A DNA stretch of 64,000 nt, from positions 1 to 64,000 of the forward strand of contig NZ_PRLD01000014.1 of assembly GCF_003287405.1 (NCBI RefSeq), given 5' to 3'. The translations under genes and the position numbers were made by a program. The notes below the pieces were generated by a model. It saw only the letters and a list, made by a program, of their open reading frames with translations. It had not been told where the DNA came from and did no database searches. Source of the stretch: Faecalibacterium prausnitzii. GTDB taxonomy: Bacteria; Bacillota; Clostridia; Oscillospirales; Ruminococcaceae. Of the stretch, positions 1 to 9,123 are shown piece by piece; position 1 is the stretch's first letter, and the number at the start of each line of letters is the position of its first letter.

Positions 1-12
1 GGTGGGTGGAGT

Positions 13-58
13 CCAGAGGTAGGGAGGGGGGAGTCGGAACACCCCTCCCTGCCTCTGG
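13..58. repeat. Long GC-rich inverted repeat
   Basis: Two 17-base arms at 13-29 and 42-58 (left arm CCAGAGGTAGGGAGGGG) pair with a single G-T wobble around a 12-base loop. No T-run follows, so it is not an obvious intrinsic terminator. It lies upstream of the symporter gene; its role is unknown. Confidence 0.6.
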
Positions 59-131
59 CCCAGCGGAGCGTCTTTGCACGCTTGCGGCAAGCAGTTACTT
101 TCCCCGCGGAGCGCTAGGCGTTTCTTTTCTG

Positions 132-157
132 GTTCTCTTTTGGTGTCAAAAGAGAAC
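132..157. repeat. Perfect 11-bp inverted repeat in the symporter leader
   Basis: GTTCTCTTTTG at 132-142 and CAAAAGAGAAC at 147-157 form a perfect 11-bp stem with a GTGT loop, about 45 bases before the symporter start. It could be an mRNA leader hairpin or an operator. There is no direct evidence for either. Confidence 0.55.
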
Positions 158-203
158 ATCCACCGTCTAACAGTAATTTTCACCATCAAAGGAGGGCCAC
201 AGG

Positions 204-1643
204 ATGCCAGAGCGGTTCATGCGGGGAATCGAGGTCGTGAACGGCATCGTGTGGGGGCCGGTGGGGCTGGGGCTGCTCTTCGGCACAGGGCTGCTGCTGA
301 CGGTGCGCACCGGGGGCTTCCAGCTGCGGCGGTGGGGCTACTGGATGCGGCATACCCTCGGCGCTATCCTGACCGACCAGAGCGTCACCGCCCATACCGC
401 CCGCGAGGAACAGGCCATCAGCCAGTTCCAGAGCCTGTGCACCGCGCTGGCGTCCACCATCGGCACCGGCAACCTTGTGGGAGTGTCTACCGCCATACTT
501 TCCGGCGGGGCGGGGGCGGTGTTCTGGATGTGGGTCATGGCGCTGCTGGGCATGATGACCAGCTACGCCGAGAACGTGCTGGGTATCTACTACCGCCGCA
601 AAGACCCGGCGGGCGGCTGGCGCGGCGGGCCGATGTACTACCTGCGGGACGGCCTTGGCGGCAAGCCGGGGCGGGTGCTGGCGGTGCTGTTTGCCGCGTT
701 CTGTGCGCTGGCAAGCTTTGGCATCGGCAACCTGAGCCAGCTCAATTCCATCGCGGGCAATCTGCGGGCGGCTTTCGGTGTACCGGAAGCCGTCACCGGC
801 GCAGTGCTGGCGGCAGTATCGGCGGTGATTTTGCTGGGCGGGCTCAAGCGGGTGGCTGCTGTAGCGGAAAGGCTTGTCCCCGCCATGGCGCTGCTGTACA
901 TCGTGGGTGCGCTCACCGTGGTGGGGGTGCACATCACCGCCGTCCCGGCGGCGCTTGCCGCTATCGTAAAGGGTGCGTTCGGGCTGCGCGCCGCCGGTGG
1001 GGGCATCGTAGGCTACGGGCTGTCCCGGGCGGTCACATGGGGCTTCAAGCGGGGTGCTTTTTCCAACGAGGCGGGGCTTGGCTCCTCGGTGATGGTGCAC
1101 GCGGCTTCCAACGTAAAAGAACCGGTGCAACAGGGGATGTGGGGCATTTTTGAGGTGTTTGCGGACACCATGGTGGTGTGCACCCTGACGGCGCTGGTGG
1201 TGCTGACCTCCGGCTTTGTGGATCTGGACACCGGGCGCATCGCCGCCGGGGCGGCGGGCAGTGCGCTGGTGGGGCTGGCCTTTGACGCCGTGTTCGGCAC
1301 GCTGGGGTCAAAGCTCATTGCGGTGTGCATTCTGCTGTTCGCCTATTCCACCACCCTTGGCTGGAGCTGCTACGGCTGCAAGGCTGTGGAGTATCTTTTT
1401 GGTGCGGGGGCAGGGGCAGGCTACCGGGTGCTGTTCGTAGCGCTGATGCCGATGGGCGCAGTGATGCGGCTGGACCTTGCGTGGACGCTTTCCGACACCT
1501 TCAACGGCCTGATGATGCTGCCGAACCTCATCGGCGTAATTGCGCTGTCCGGCACGGTGGTGCGCATTACCCAAAACTACCTTGCCCGTAAGCTGCACGG
1601 CAGCCCCGCGCCGCCGCTGTTGTCGGCGGGCGAGACGATTTAG
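204..1643 (+). CDS. Alanine/glycine:cation symporter (AGCS family)
   Basis: A 479-residue polytopic inner-membrane protein of the sodium:alanine/glycine symporter family, expected to import small amino acids with Na+ or H+. Family hallmarks seen are the N-terminal segment with GTGLLLT, the QFQSLCTALASTIGTGN stretch near residues 73-90, and the GAFSNEAGLGS motif near residue 285. The length matches the family (450-500 aa). The ATG at 204 is preceded by AAAGGAGGG with good spacing. It stands alone and is followed by a repeat-like hairpin terminator. The substrate cannot be fixed from sequence; alanine or glycine is the usual assignment. Confidence 0.93.
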   Translation: MPERFMRGIEVVNGIVWGPVGLGLLFGTGLLLTVRTGGFQLRRWGYWMRHTLGAILTDQSVTAHTAREEQAISQFQSLCTALASTIGTGNLVGVSTAILSGGAGAVFWMWVMALLGMMTSYAENVLGIYYRRKDPAGGWRGGPMYYLRDGLGGKPGRVLAVLFAAFCALASFGIGNLSQLNSIAGNLRAAFGVPEAVTGAVLAAVSAVILLGGLKRVAAVAERLVPAMALLYIVGALTVVGVHITAVPAALAAIVKGAFGLRAAGGGIVGYGLSRAVTWGFKRGAFSNEAGLGSSVMVHAASNVKEPVQQGMWGIFEVFADTMVVCTLTALVVLTSGFVDLDTGRIAAGAAGSALVGLAFDAVFGTLGSKLIAVCILLFAYSTTLGWSCYGCKAVEYLFGAGAGAGYRVLFVALMPMGAVMRLDLAWTLSDTFNGLMMLPNLIGVIALSGTVVRITQNYLARKLHGSPAPPLLSAGETI

Positions 1644-1698
1644 AATGCGCTCCGCGTTGCTCTGCGCATCATCAGCGGAAAAAAGATTTTTAATTTGT

Positions 1699-1739
1699 GG
1701 GTTCTGAAAAGCCTGCGGGCTTTTCAGAACCCCTTTTTC
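1699..1739 (+). terminator. Intrinsic terminator after the AGCS symporter
   Basis: GGGTTCTGAAAAGCC (1699-1713) pairs with GGCTTTTCAGAACCC (1718-1732), giving a 15-bp stem with a 4-base loop followed by CTTTTT. It lies about 55 bases after the symporter stop. Confidence 0.85.
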
Positions 1740-1779
1740 ACAAGTGGGGTCGTAACCGGAAGCAGTCGCGCCGCGGTTA

Positions 1780-1943
1780 GCGTCCTCGCCCTCTCCGTCA
1801 TCGCTGCGCGATGCCACCTCTCCCAAAGGGAGAGGCCTTGGCATGGCGGTAAAGTTTCCGGCTTAAGTGCCAAGTGACCGGTTTCGCCAGAGGCTCTCCC
1901 TTTGGGAGAGCTGGCGCGTTAGCGCCTGAGAGGGCGAGGACGC
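1780..1943. repeat. Dispersed palindromic repeat, copy 1 (16-bp terminal inverted repeats)
   Basis: A 164-bp unit bounded by perfect 16-bp inverted ends (GCGTCCTCGCCCTCTC and its complement). It contains two inner palindromes CTCTCCCAAAGGGAGAG and CTCTCCCTTTGGGAGAG. No coding sequence is present. Related copies lie at 13455, 18381, 22917, 30649, 32085, 32284 and 40979, always between genes. Together with the terminator at 1699 it accounts for the 388-bp gap between the symporter and the MATE gene. Confidence 0.8.
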
Positions 1944-2031
1944 TTTCGGGGGAGATGCCCCTTGTCCCAAGGCGGGGTTTGTGCTATGCTAGGGGGTACA
2001 AGCGATTTTTTGCGCTGAGAGGAGGAACCCC

Positions 2032-3387
2032 ATGGCCGCCGTAAAAACACGGAATACCGCTACCCTTATGACCGAGGGCAGCATTGTAAAAAGCCTGCTG
2101 CTGTTTGCCCTGCCGCTGATCTTCGGCAACCTGCTGCAGCAGATGTATAATACCGCCGACAGTATCATTGTGGGCAATTTTGTGGGCAGCAATGCCCTTG
2201 CCGCCGTGGGCTCCAGTGGTTCGCCCATCTATCTGCTCATCGGCTTCAGTCAGGGACTTGCCGTGGGTGCGGGCGTGGTGGTGTCGCAGTATCTGGGCGC
2301 AGGCGACCACAAGGAGACCCGCGAGGCGGTGCACACCTCCCTTGCCATTGCGGTGGTCATGGGGCTTTTGCTGACCGTGGGCGGCGTTGCCTGCGGGCGC
2401 GCTTTGCTGGTGGCCATGAACACCCCCGCCGAGGTGCTGGCAGACGCTGTGACCTATATCCGCATCTACTTTGGCGGGGTGCTGTTCAGCGTGGTGTATA
2501 ACATGACCGCCGGCATCCTGAACGCCGCCGGCAACTCCCGGCGCTCGCTGGTATATCTGGCATGGGCGTCGGTGACCAACATCGTGCTGGACCTTGTGTT
2601 CATCGTGGGGCTGCGGATGGGAGTGGCAGGCGCTGCCATCGCCACAGACCTGAGCCAGCTGGTGTCCTGCGTGCTGAGCCTGCGCTTTCTGATGAAAAGC
2701 GAGGACGCCTGCCGGGTGGAGCTTTCCGCCATCCGGCTGCATCGCAAAATGGCAGGCCGCATTATCCGGGTGGGTCTGCCTACCGGCATCCAGAACATGG
2801 TCATCTCCTTTTCCAACGTGCTGGTGCAGGCCAGCGTGAACAGCTACGGTGCCGCCGCCATGGCGGGCTTTGCAGCCTACATGAAGATCGATGGTTTCAA
2901 CATTCTGCCGGTCAGCAGCATCAGCATGGCCGCCACCACCTTTGTGGGGCAGAACTACGGCGCGGGGCGTCTGGACCGGGTAAAGCGCTCGGTGTGGGTC
3001 ACCCTTGCCATCGGGGTCATCTACACCCTTTGCACAGGCGCTGCCCTGCTGGCCGGACAGGATGCCATCCTGCACCTGTTCACCGCCGACGAGGCCGTGG
3101 TCACCTACGGCAAGCTGGCCATGCGGTGGTTCTGCCCGTTCTACTTCCTGCTCAGCATCCTGCACGGCCTTGCCGGTGCCGTGCGCGGCACGGGTGCCAG
3201 CATCCCGCCCATGGTGGTGCTGCTGGTCTCGCTGTGCCTGTTCCGGGTGGTGTGGATCCAGTTTCTGCTGCCCTTCTTCTCCGGCATCGAGGGCGTGTTC
3301 ATCCTCTACCCCGTCAGCTGGGGTCTGGGCGCATTGCTCATGATCCTGTATGCATGGAAGGGCAAATGGATGGAGTACCATACATAA
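2032..3387 (+). CDS. MATE family efflux transporter
   Basis: A 451-residue multidrug and toxic-compound extrusion protein, an inner-membrane cation-coupled drug/metabolite exporter with about 12 membrane helices. The N-terminal segment (LFALPLIFGNLLQQMYNTAD, residues about 23-42) and the following IVGNFVGSNALAAVGSSG are classic MATE signatures, and the second half repeats the fold (VGLPTGIQNM near residue 250). The length is normal for the family. The ATG at 2032 follows AGAGGAGGAACCCC. It is monocistronic, with a repeat upstream and a strong terminator downstream. The substrate is unknown. Confidence 0.93.
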   Translation: MAAVKTRNTATLMTEGSIVKSLLLFALPLIFGNLLQQMYNTADSIIVGNFVGSNALAAVGSSGSPIYLLIGFSQGLAVGAGVVVSQYLGAGDHKETREAVHTSLAIAVVMGLLLTVGGVACGRALLVAMNTPAEVLADAVTYIRIYFGGVLFSVVYNMTAGILNAAGNSRRSLVYLAWASVTNIVLDLVFIVGLRMGVAGAAIATDLSQLVSCVLSLRFLMKSEDACRVELSAIRLHRKMAGRIIRVGLPTGIQNMVISFSNVLVQASVNSYGAAAMAGFAAYMKIDGFNILPVSSISMAATTFVGQNYGAGRLDRVKRSVWVTLAIGVIYTLCTGAALLAGQDAILHLFTADEAVVTYGKLAMRWFCPFYFLLSILHGLAGAVRGTGASIPPMVVLLVSLCLFRVVWIQFLLPFFSGIEGVFILYPVSWGLGALLMILYAWKGKWMEYHT

Positions 3388-3404
3388 CCATTTTTATAAA
3401 CAAC

Positions 3405-3446
3405 GACCCGCCGCACTGAAGGAGGTGCGGCGGGTCATTGTTTTTT
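3405..3446 (+). terminator. Intrinsic terminator after the MATE gene
   Basis: GACCCGCCGCAC (3405-3416) pairs with GTGCGGCGGGTC (3425-3436), followed by ATTGTTTTTT. It sits between convergent genes and may also slow transcripts from the minus strand. Confidence 0.88.
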
Positions 3447-3468
3447 CAGGAACTTCTGTCAGGACAGC

Positions 3469-4653
3469 TTACCATGCAAAGCCCACGGAGTCCATGTCGA
3501 TCTTCTTTTCCACCAGACCCAGACGGCTCTCGATAAAGTTCACCGCCATATCCGGCCACTGGGCGATCTGGGTGTAGTAATCCACATAGCCCTTGGTGCC
3601 AGTGCCCAAGCCCACACCGTGGGGCGCATCGGGTGCCAGATAGAAGCTGAAATCCTTGAAGGTATTCGCGCACTCCGGCAGAGAGGGCAACATCATAGCG
3701 CTCAGGCCGTCCTTCTGCCCCACAACACCAAAGACCGGGGGCAGGTTGGGGTTCTTCGTGAAGTCCAGACCGGTGACGAACAGTCCGTAGATGGGGATCG
3801 CCACATTCAGGTCAGCGCTCTCATAGTCCACAGCATCGCAGACGTAGCTGGGGTAGACCTTATCCGGGGTATTCGTAGTGCCGAACTGGTCGGCCACCAC
3901 CTGCATCACATTCATGCCGCCAGCAGAGAAGCCCACAGCGATCATGATATCGGTCTTGCCGATGTGTTTTTCAGAGGCGTTGTGGCGGATGTAGCGGATA
4001 GCGCGTGCCAGATCCAGCCGCTGATCCACAGCGGCATAAGGGTTGACGCGGCGCTGCAGCACAAAGGCGTTGTAGCCGTTCTTGTTGAAGAACTCGGCCA
4101 CAGGATAGCCCTCCACCACGTTGTTGCGGTGGGTGCTGCCGCCGCCTGCAATAATGATCACGTTGCCCTTCACCTTGCCCTGATCTCGCAGCAGGTACGG
4201 GTTCAGGAAGGGACGGAAGCCCTCGTTATCGTAGCAATTTTCCCAGTTGGTGGGCAGCGGAGATTCCACGGCCATCTGATCTCCCCAAATTTCCCAAACG
4301 GTGCTCTTGGGGTCCTTGATCTGGCGCAGCGCCTTGCGGGCATTGGTCAGAGCAACACACATATCGTAGTGAGAAGCATTGATGCCGGGCGCAGCTGCAC
4401 CATCCACCTTCTCGTACTGAGCGCGGGACAGCTTGTGGAACAACACATAGAACTTGTCAAAATCGCCCCGGAAAGCAGCCGGATAAAAGGCCACCTCGCG
4501 GGAGAGACGGAGTTCCTCTGCCACCATGGCCTGCACCTCAGCATCGGTGTGCACGCCAGCGTTCTCAGCAAAGGATGCGGGCGCCATGCCAGCCACTGCG
4601 CCCATGGTCACGGCAGAAGCGGCGGAAAGCTTCATAAAGTCTCTTCTGTTCAT
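3469..4653 (-). CDS. Secreted alpha/beta hydrolase with Tat-type signal
   Basis: About 394 residues. The N-terminus MNRRDFMKLSAASAV resembles a twin-arginine signal (RRDFMK) followed by a hydrophobic stretch ending in ASFAEN, so export is expected. The nucleophile elbow GFSAGG lies near residue 250. A candidate acid is in VGQKDG and a candidate histidine in DAPHGVG, completing an alpha/beta-hydrolase triad. Three in-frame ATGs (4659, 4656, 4653) follow AAAAGGAGA; 4653 gives the best spacing and starts at the RR motif. The fold suggests an esterase, perhaps acting on acylated carbohydrate, but the substrate is not shown. It is monocistronic. Confidence 0.82.
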   Translation of the reverse strand: MNRRDFMKLSAASAVTMGAVAGMAPASFAENAGVHTDAEVQAMVAEELRLSREVAFYPAAFRGDFDKFYVLFHKLSRAQYEKVDGAAAPGINASHYDMCVALTNARKALRQIKDPKSTVWEIWGDQMAVESPLPTNWENCYDNEGFRPFLNPYLLRDQGKVKGNVIIIAGGGSTHRNNVVEGYPVAEFFNKNGYNAFVLQRRVNPYAAVDQRLDLARAIRYIRHNASEKHIGKTDIMIAVGFSAGGMNVMQVVADQFGTTNTPDKVYPSYVCDAVDYESADLNVAIPIYGLFVTGLDFTKNPNLPPVFGVVGQKDGLSAMMLPSLPECANTFKDFSFYLAPDAPHGVGLGTGTKGYVDYYTQIAQWPDMAVNFIESRLGLVEKKIDMDSVGFAW

Positions 4654-4891
4654 CATCATTTCTCCTTTTAAATGCAGACGGCTCATTTGTGCAGAACAAA
4701 GCCGCCCGAAGCTGTACAGCAAACGCCCTGCTGCCGGGTCCAACGGACATTTCGACAGTATCGCGCCGTCGGAATCTGTGCAAAGCGTATCACAAATCAG
4801 ATGGATTGTAAATAGATTTCATCGCTTTTGAGCAAAATTGATATATTAGTATGCCAGTTCTTGTGAAAATCGACAGGCGTTGGACGGGCAC

Positions 4892-4931
4892 AAAAAAGGA
4901 TTGCCGTACATCTGCACGGCAGTCCTTTTTG
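4892..4931. terminator. Bidirectional hairpin terminator
   Basis: AAAAAAGGATTGCCGT pairs imperfectly with ACGGCAGTCCTTTTT. On the minus strand the stem is followed by TTTTTT, ending the helicase-methyltransferase operon. The minus-strand hydrolase lies beyond it. Confidence 0.8.
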
Positions 4932-4938
4932 TATCTTA

Positions 4939-5787
4939 TTACAGCTTTTCAAACACCAGAAAGCGGAAGGCGATGGTGGTGGTGAGCTGCGGCAGAGCCG
5001 CAAGGCGGGCGGCACCATCGCGGGGCGTTTTCCAGTAGTAGGGGGTCATGGCGAACAGGGCTTCCAGCTGGGCGGCGGGCACGGTGATGGTGCCCTGCAC
5101 CTCCCGCTCGTCGATGGCGCGGAAGCCCGGGTACTCCACCTGCTGCACCGGGTTCTTGTAGGGCTTTTCGTAGAGCACGGCCTTCATCTGGTACAGATGC
5201 TCTGCCCCCGGCACAACGTAGATCATGCGCCCGCCCGGGCGCAGCACCCGGCTGAACTCCTCCTGTGCAAAGGGCGAAAAGCAGTTCAGCAGCACATCTG
5301 CCCAGCCGGTGCGTACCGGCTGGCTGAAGCTGGACGCCACCGCATACTGTGCAGTGGGCAGCGCCTTTGCAGCCAGCCGCACGGCGGGCTTTGCGATATC
5401 GAACCCGGCCAGCTGCAGCGGCTTTTCTGCCGCCGCGAACTGCTGCGCGATGCAGCGGTCGTACCAGCCCTCGCCGCAGCCTGCATCCAGCAGATGCAGC
5501 GGGGCGTCCTTCGCGGCGGGCACGCCGTGGGCAAGGCACAGTTCCCCCAGCGCCTGCCCAAAGATGCCGTAGTATCCGGCGTTCAGGAAGGCGCGGCGGG
5601 CGGCTACCATCTCCTTGCTGTCCCCGGGGGCTTTGGTGCGCATACTCTGCACCGGCAAAAGATGCCAGTAGCCCTCCCGGGCACGGTCAAAGCAGTGGCC
5701 TTTTTCACATTTCAGGTCATTCTCCCCTTGCAGCGCACCGCCGCACAGGGGGCACTGCCACGGGGCAAAGGCTTCGTTCCGGCTCAT
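4939..5787 (-). CDS. rlmA: RlmA-like 23S rRNA (guanine-N1)-methyltransferase
   Basis: A 282-residue SAM-dependent methyltransferase. The N-terminal zinc ribbon (CPLCGGAL then CEKGHCFD, residues about 13-33) followed by REGYWHLL and [17 protein letters not shown] is the RlmA/RrmA signature. The SAM site is [13 protein letters not shown] near residues 100-112, and the catalytic-domain loop LLNCFSPFA follows. The family methylates G745 or G748 of 23S rRNA; which one cannot be told here. Its ATG overlaps the stop of the upstream helicase by 4 bases, so the two are translationally coupled, consistent with shared ribosome-assembly work. Confidence 0.85.
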   Translation of the reverse strand: MSRNEAFAPWQCPLCGGALQGENDLKCEKGHCFDRAREGYWHLLPVQSMRTKAPGDSKEMVAARRAFLNAGYYGIFGQALGELCLAHGVPAAKDAPLHLLDAGCGEGWYDRCIAQQFAAAEKPLQLAGFDIAKPAVRLAAKALPTAQYAVASSFSQPVRTGWADVLLNCFSPFAQEEFSRVLRPGGRMIYVVPGAEHLYQMKAVLYEKPYKNPVQQVEYPGFRAIDEREVQGTITVPAAQLEALFAMTPYYWKTPRDGAARLAALPQLTTTIAFRFLVFEKL

Positions 5788-7691
5788 ACTTCTTCGCTGT
5801 GATCCTCAATGGGTGCGGTAGCACCGCCGTGGGCGTCCATATACTCCTCAAAACTGGTGTACTTCTGCTGGGGCGGGCGGCGGCTGATGAGCATCAGCCC
5901 CGGGTCCTCGTCCCGGGCGGCGGCATTGCGGCCGCGGCGGGCAGGCTCGGCCTTGGGGGCGCGGTTCTGATTGCCGGCGCTGCCGCGCTCATTGCGGGCA
6001 GGACGGGCGTTGTTGCTCTGGGCTGCGGGGCGGGCATTGCGCTGTTCACCCCGGTCGCTGCGGTCGTTGCGGCGGCTGCCGCTGCGGTTTGCGTTCTGGT
6101 TATTCTGGGGCTCCTGTGCGCTGCGGATGGCGGGTGCTGCCGGGGCGGCAGGGATCTTGCGTGCCGGGCGCAGCGGGGTGGCCTCCGGGGCGCTGACAAA
6201 ATGGGGGTCAAACTTGGGCTGGGCGTTGCTGCCCCGGGCGGGGGCGGCATTCTCGCGGCGGGTGCGGGGCGCTGCCGTCTCCTTGGGGGCGTTTGCGCCC
6301 CGGTTGTTGGCGCGGCGGTCGTTGCGGATCCCGCGCTTTGCGTTGCTGTCTTGCATCAATGTTTCCTCTTTTTTCGGTTTTGCAGGCACCGCGTTCTTTG
6401 CAGCCTTCGGTTCCTGCTTCGGCGCGGGCGCAGCTGCCTTTGCAGCTTTTGCGGGCGCAGTTTCGGCCTGTTTTTTCGGTGCTTCGGCCGGTTTTTCTGC
6501 TTCGGGGCGGGGCTTTTTGCCGCGCACGGGCAGCACCGGGCGCACCGGGGCGGGCACGCCGTCCCACGGATGGCCGGATACCACCGGGATCTTGCGGCGG
6601 TTCAGCTTTTCGATGCCTGCCAGATACTCCTGCTCCTCCGGGGCGCAGAAGCTGACGGCGGTGCCGTCTGCACCGGCGCGGGCGGTGCGCCCGATGCGGT
6701 GCACATAGGTCTCCGGCACCTCGGGCAGGTCGTAGTTGAACACATGGGAAAGCTCGCTGATATCAATGCCGCGTGCGGCGATATCGGTCGCCACCAGCAC
6801 CCGGGTCTTGCCGGACTTGAAGTCCTCCAGCGCGGTCACGCGGGCGGTCTGGCTCTTGTTGCCGTGGATGGCGGCGGCGGGGATGCCCTGCTTTGTCAGA
6901 TCCTTTGCGATCTTATCCGCGCCGTGCTTGGTGCGGCTGAACACCAGTGCGTTGACCACCGGCGGCTGCAAATTTTTGATGAGCCACGGCAGCAAAAGCT
7001 TTTTGTTGCCCTTTTCCACATAGTAAAGGCTCTGCTGGATGCGGTCGACGGTGCTGGACACCGGGTCCACCTTGACAAAGGCAGGCTCGTGCAGGATACC
7101 GGCGGCCAGCTGCTCGATCTCGGCGGGCATGGTGGCGCTGAACATCAGGTTCTGGCGCTGGGCGGGCAGCTTTGCAATGACCTTTTTCACGTCATGGACA
7201 AAGCCCATGTCCAGCATCCGGTCGGCCTCGTCCAGCACAAAGATCTCCAAAGCGGACAGGTCGATAAAGCCCTGTCCGATCAGGTCGTTCAGCCGTCCCG
7301 GACAGGCGATGAGGATGTCCACGCCCTTTTTCAGTGCTTCCACCTGCGGTGCCTGTCCCACGCCGCCAAAGATGACGGTACTGCGCAGTTTCAGGTACTT
7401 GCCGTAGGCTTCAAAGCTTTCGCCGATCTGCAAGGCCAGCTCCCGGGTGGGGGTCAAAATCAGGGCGCGGACAGCGCCCTTGCGGCGGGGCGCATTGGCG
7501 GTGAGCCGGTCCAGCATGGGCAGCGCAAAAGCCGCCGTCTTGCCGGTGCCGGTCTGGGCGCAGCCCATCAGATCCCGGCCTGCCAGCACCGGCGGGATGG
7601 CCGCTGCCTGAATGGGCGAGGGGGTCTCGTAGCCCGCTTCCTGCACAGAACGCAGCAGCGGGGCGGACAGATTCAGTTCTTTAAATGTCAT
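5784..7691 (-). CDS. DEAD-box ATP-dependent RNA helicase (RhlE/CsdA type)
   Basis: A 635-residue cytoplasmic RNA helicase. Motifs in order: Q motif near residues 18-28 (TPSPIQ), Walker A AQTGTGKT (about 45), Ia PTREL, motif [15 protein letters not shown] (about 152), motif III SATMP, and motif [15 protein letters not shown] near residue 331. Residues about 380-635 are a long low-complexity Ala/Pro/Arg/Asn tail with RGxN-type segments, likely disordered and RNA-binding. The ATG follows TAGGAGAACC. It lies 12 bases after the DUF1015 gene and overlaps rlmA by 4 bases, forming a three-gene operon. Confidence 0.95.
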   Translation of the reverse strand: MTFKELNLSAPLLRSVQEAGYETPSPIQAAAIPPVLAGRDLMGCAQTGTGKTAAFALPMLDRLTANAPRRKGAVRALILTPTRELALQIGESFEAYGKYLKLRSTVIFGGVGQAPQVEALKKGVDILIACPGRLNDLIGQGFIDLSALEIFVLDEADRMLDMGFVHDVKKVIAKLPAQRQNLMFSATMPAEIEQLAAGILHEPAFVKVDPVSSTVDRIQQSLYYVEKGNKKLLLPWLIKNLQPPVVNALVFSRTKHGADKIAKDLTKQGIPAAAIHGNKSQTARVTALEDFKSGKTRVLVATDIAARGIDISELSHVFNYDLPEVPETYVHRIGRTARAGADGTAVSFCAPEEQEYLAGIEKLNRRKIPVVSGHPWDGVPAPVRPVLPVRGKKPRPEAEKPAEAPKKQAETAPAKAAKAAAPAPKQEPKAAKNAVPAKPKKEETLMQDSNAKRGIRNDRRANNRGANAPKETAAPRTRRENAAPARGSNAQPKFDPHFVSAPEATPLRPARKIPAAPAAPAIRSAQEPQNNQNANRSGSRRNDRSDRGEQRNARPAAQSNNARPARNERGSAGNQNRAPKAEPARRGRNAAARDEDPGLMLISRRPPQQKYTSFEEYMDAHGGATAPIEDHSEEV

Positions 7692-7703
7692 GGTTCTCCT
7701 ATT

Positions 7704-8996
7704 TTATTCTGTGATCTTCCGGCACTCGATGTAATAGCGCTTTTCCTCCGCGTGTCCCATGCTGAAGGTCTTGCGGGGCAGCACGCCGCCCATCACAACG
7801 CCGCGGAACAGGTCGCTCTTGGCGAAGGGCGGCATCAAAAACGCCACCGCGCCCTGCTTGCACAAAGCGCGCACAGCCGGTTCGTCATGCACATAGTCCA
7901 CCTTTGCTTCCGGGTGGCGCTCGATATAGTCCGAAATAAAATCGTCGATGGTGCCCACGGTCAGCGGCTCGGTGGGGTCCTCAAAGCTGAGCACATTAGC
8001 CATGTGGGGGCCCGCCAGCGTAAAGGGCTGCTTTTTGCTGCCGCCAAAGCAGCAGCCTGCCATGTTGGCGTCGCTCCATGTAATGAGGCTCAGCAGCACG
8101 GTGGCGCAGTCCACGTTGAACAGTACCCGGTGGATGGGCTCGATCTCGATAGCCGGGGAGTGCACGTTGCACACCTCTGCCAGACACCAGCGGGCAGGGT
8201 GGTTCTCTGCCTGCTCCGGGGTCAGGGTCTTTTTCAGCTCCTCCCAGCAGGCTTTTGCGGTAGCCAGCGAGTGGTTGCCGTCGCCCACTGCCAGCGTCAG
8301 CGGGTCGCGGCGGGTGGCATCGGGGTATTTCTTGTCAAATTCTTCCTGACTGCCCAGCACGGTCAGCGCGTTTTCGATCTGTGCGATGAGGGCGGGGTCC
8401 TCCACCGCCCAGCCGGCCACATGACCGCCGCCCAGCATCAGCTCGCCCTCGTACACCTTGGGCAGGCTGTCCTTGTGGGCGGCAATTGGCTCGATGAGGG
8501 TGCAGTCCGGGTCATCCGCCAGCATCATGATGTGGGGCGTTTCCAGCGCAGCGCCGGTGCGCACCTTCATGCGGGGCGGGATGCGGCTTTCCACGGTGCA
8601 CTCGCTGGGACGCACGGTGCATTTTTCGCCACGGCGGTAGCTGTAAGCCTCTAGGTCCACACGCCCTACAAGCCCCTGCCGTACCCGGCCGCTCTGCTCG
8701 GTGCGCTCCACATAGATAAAGCCGTCCACCGCCCGGGTGAGCACGTTCTGGGCGTAATCCTGCATGGTGGCGTGGATCTTTTCCACCCGCGCGTCAGCGT
8801 CTCCGTCCTCCAGATACACCTCCGGCAGGATCAGGTTCAGGGTGCTGGGCGCACCCGCAGCGGTCTTTTCTGCCCGCTGCCAGTAGCTGCGGTCACTGGT
8901 AAACTGGTCACAGGCAATGCAGCCCCACTGCTCCAGCGGCACCTGCTCCGAAGGCAGCAGGATGTGTGCAGGTGCAAAACAGGTAGTCGGTTTCAT
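7704..8996 (-). CDS. DUF1015 family protein
   Basis: A 430-residue cytoplasmic protein of the widely distributed DUF1015 family, whose biochemical role is not established. Recognisable features are an N-terminal PAHILLPSE segment, a central VRPSECTVESRIPPR block, LEPIAAHKDS-like text and a C-terminal DGNHSLATAK motif near residue 239. It is first in an operon with the helicase and the rRNA methyltransferase, but DUF1015 genes occur in many contexts, so this gives no function. The ATG follows AGGGGAGGAAACGACT. Confidence 0.85.
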   Translation of the reverse strand: MKPTTCFAPAHILLPSEQVPLEQWGCIACDQFTSDRSYWQRAEKTAAGAPSTLNLILPEVYLEDGDADARVEKIHATMQDYAQNVLTRAVDGFIYVERTEQSGRVRQGLVGRVDLEAYSYRRGEKCTVRPSECTVESRIPPRMKVRTGAALETPHIMMLADDPDCTLIEPIAAHKDSLPKVYEGELMLGGGHVAGWAVEDPALIAQIENALTVLGSQEEFDKKYPDATRRDPLTLAVGDGNHSLATAKACWEELKKTLTPEQAENHPARWCLAEVCNVHSPAIEIEPIHRVLFNVDCATVLLSLITWSDANMAGCCFGGSKKQPFTLAGPHMANVLSFEDPTEPLTVGTIDDFISDYIERHPEAKVDYVHDEPAVRALCKQGAVAFLMPPFAKSDLFRGVVMGGVLPRKTFSMGHAEEKRYYIECRKITE

Positions 8997-9019
8997 AGTC
9001 GTTTCCTCCCCTCTTTATT

Positions 9020-9062
9020 GCAATTCAACTTTTTTAATGCAACAGCAACAACGTTGAATTGC
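9020..9062 (-). promoter_or_regulatory. Perfect inverted repeat upstream of the DUF1015 gene
   Basis: GCAATTCAAC (9020-9029) and GTTGAATTGC (9053-9062) form a perfect 10-bp inverted repeat with a 23-base loop, ending 24 bases before the DUF1015 start. It lies in an unusually AT-rich 127-bp gap and could be an operator or a leader hairpin. Confidence 0.4.
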
Positions 9063-9123
9063 ATATCGCAAATATGCTGTTTGAATGTTGCGCTAATTTT
9101 TGACTTGCGATAAAAGCCGCTTC

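Noticed and set aside
3469-4743. Longer hydrolase start at 4743
   Set aside because: The extra 30 residues lack a ribosome site and precede a clear Tat signal with AAAAGGAGA directly before it.
5349-8654. Open frame of 1101 codons on the plus strand
   Set aside because: It is antisense to the DEAD-box helicase, RlmA and DUF1015 genes; its composition follows the GC-rich third positions of those genes and no motif is recognisable.
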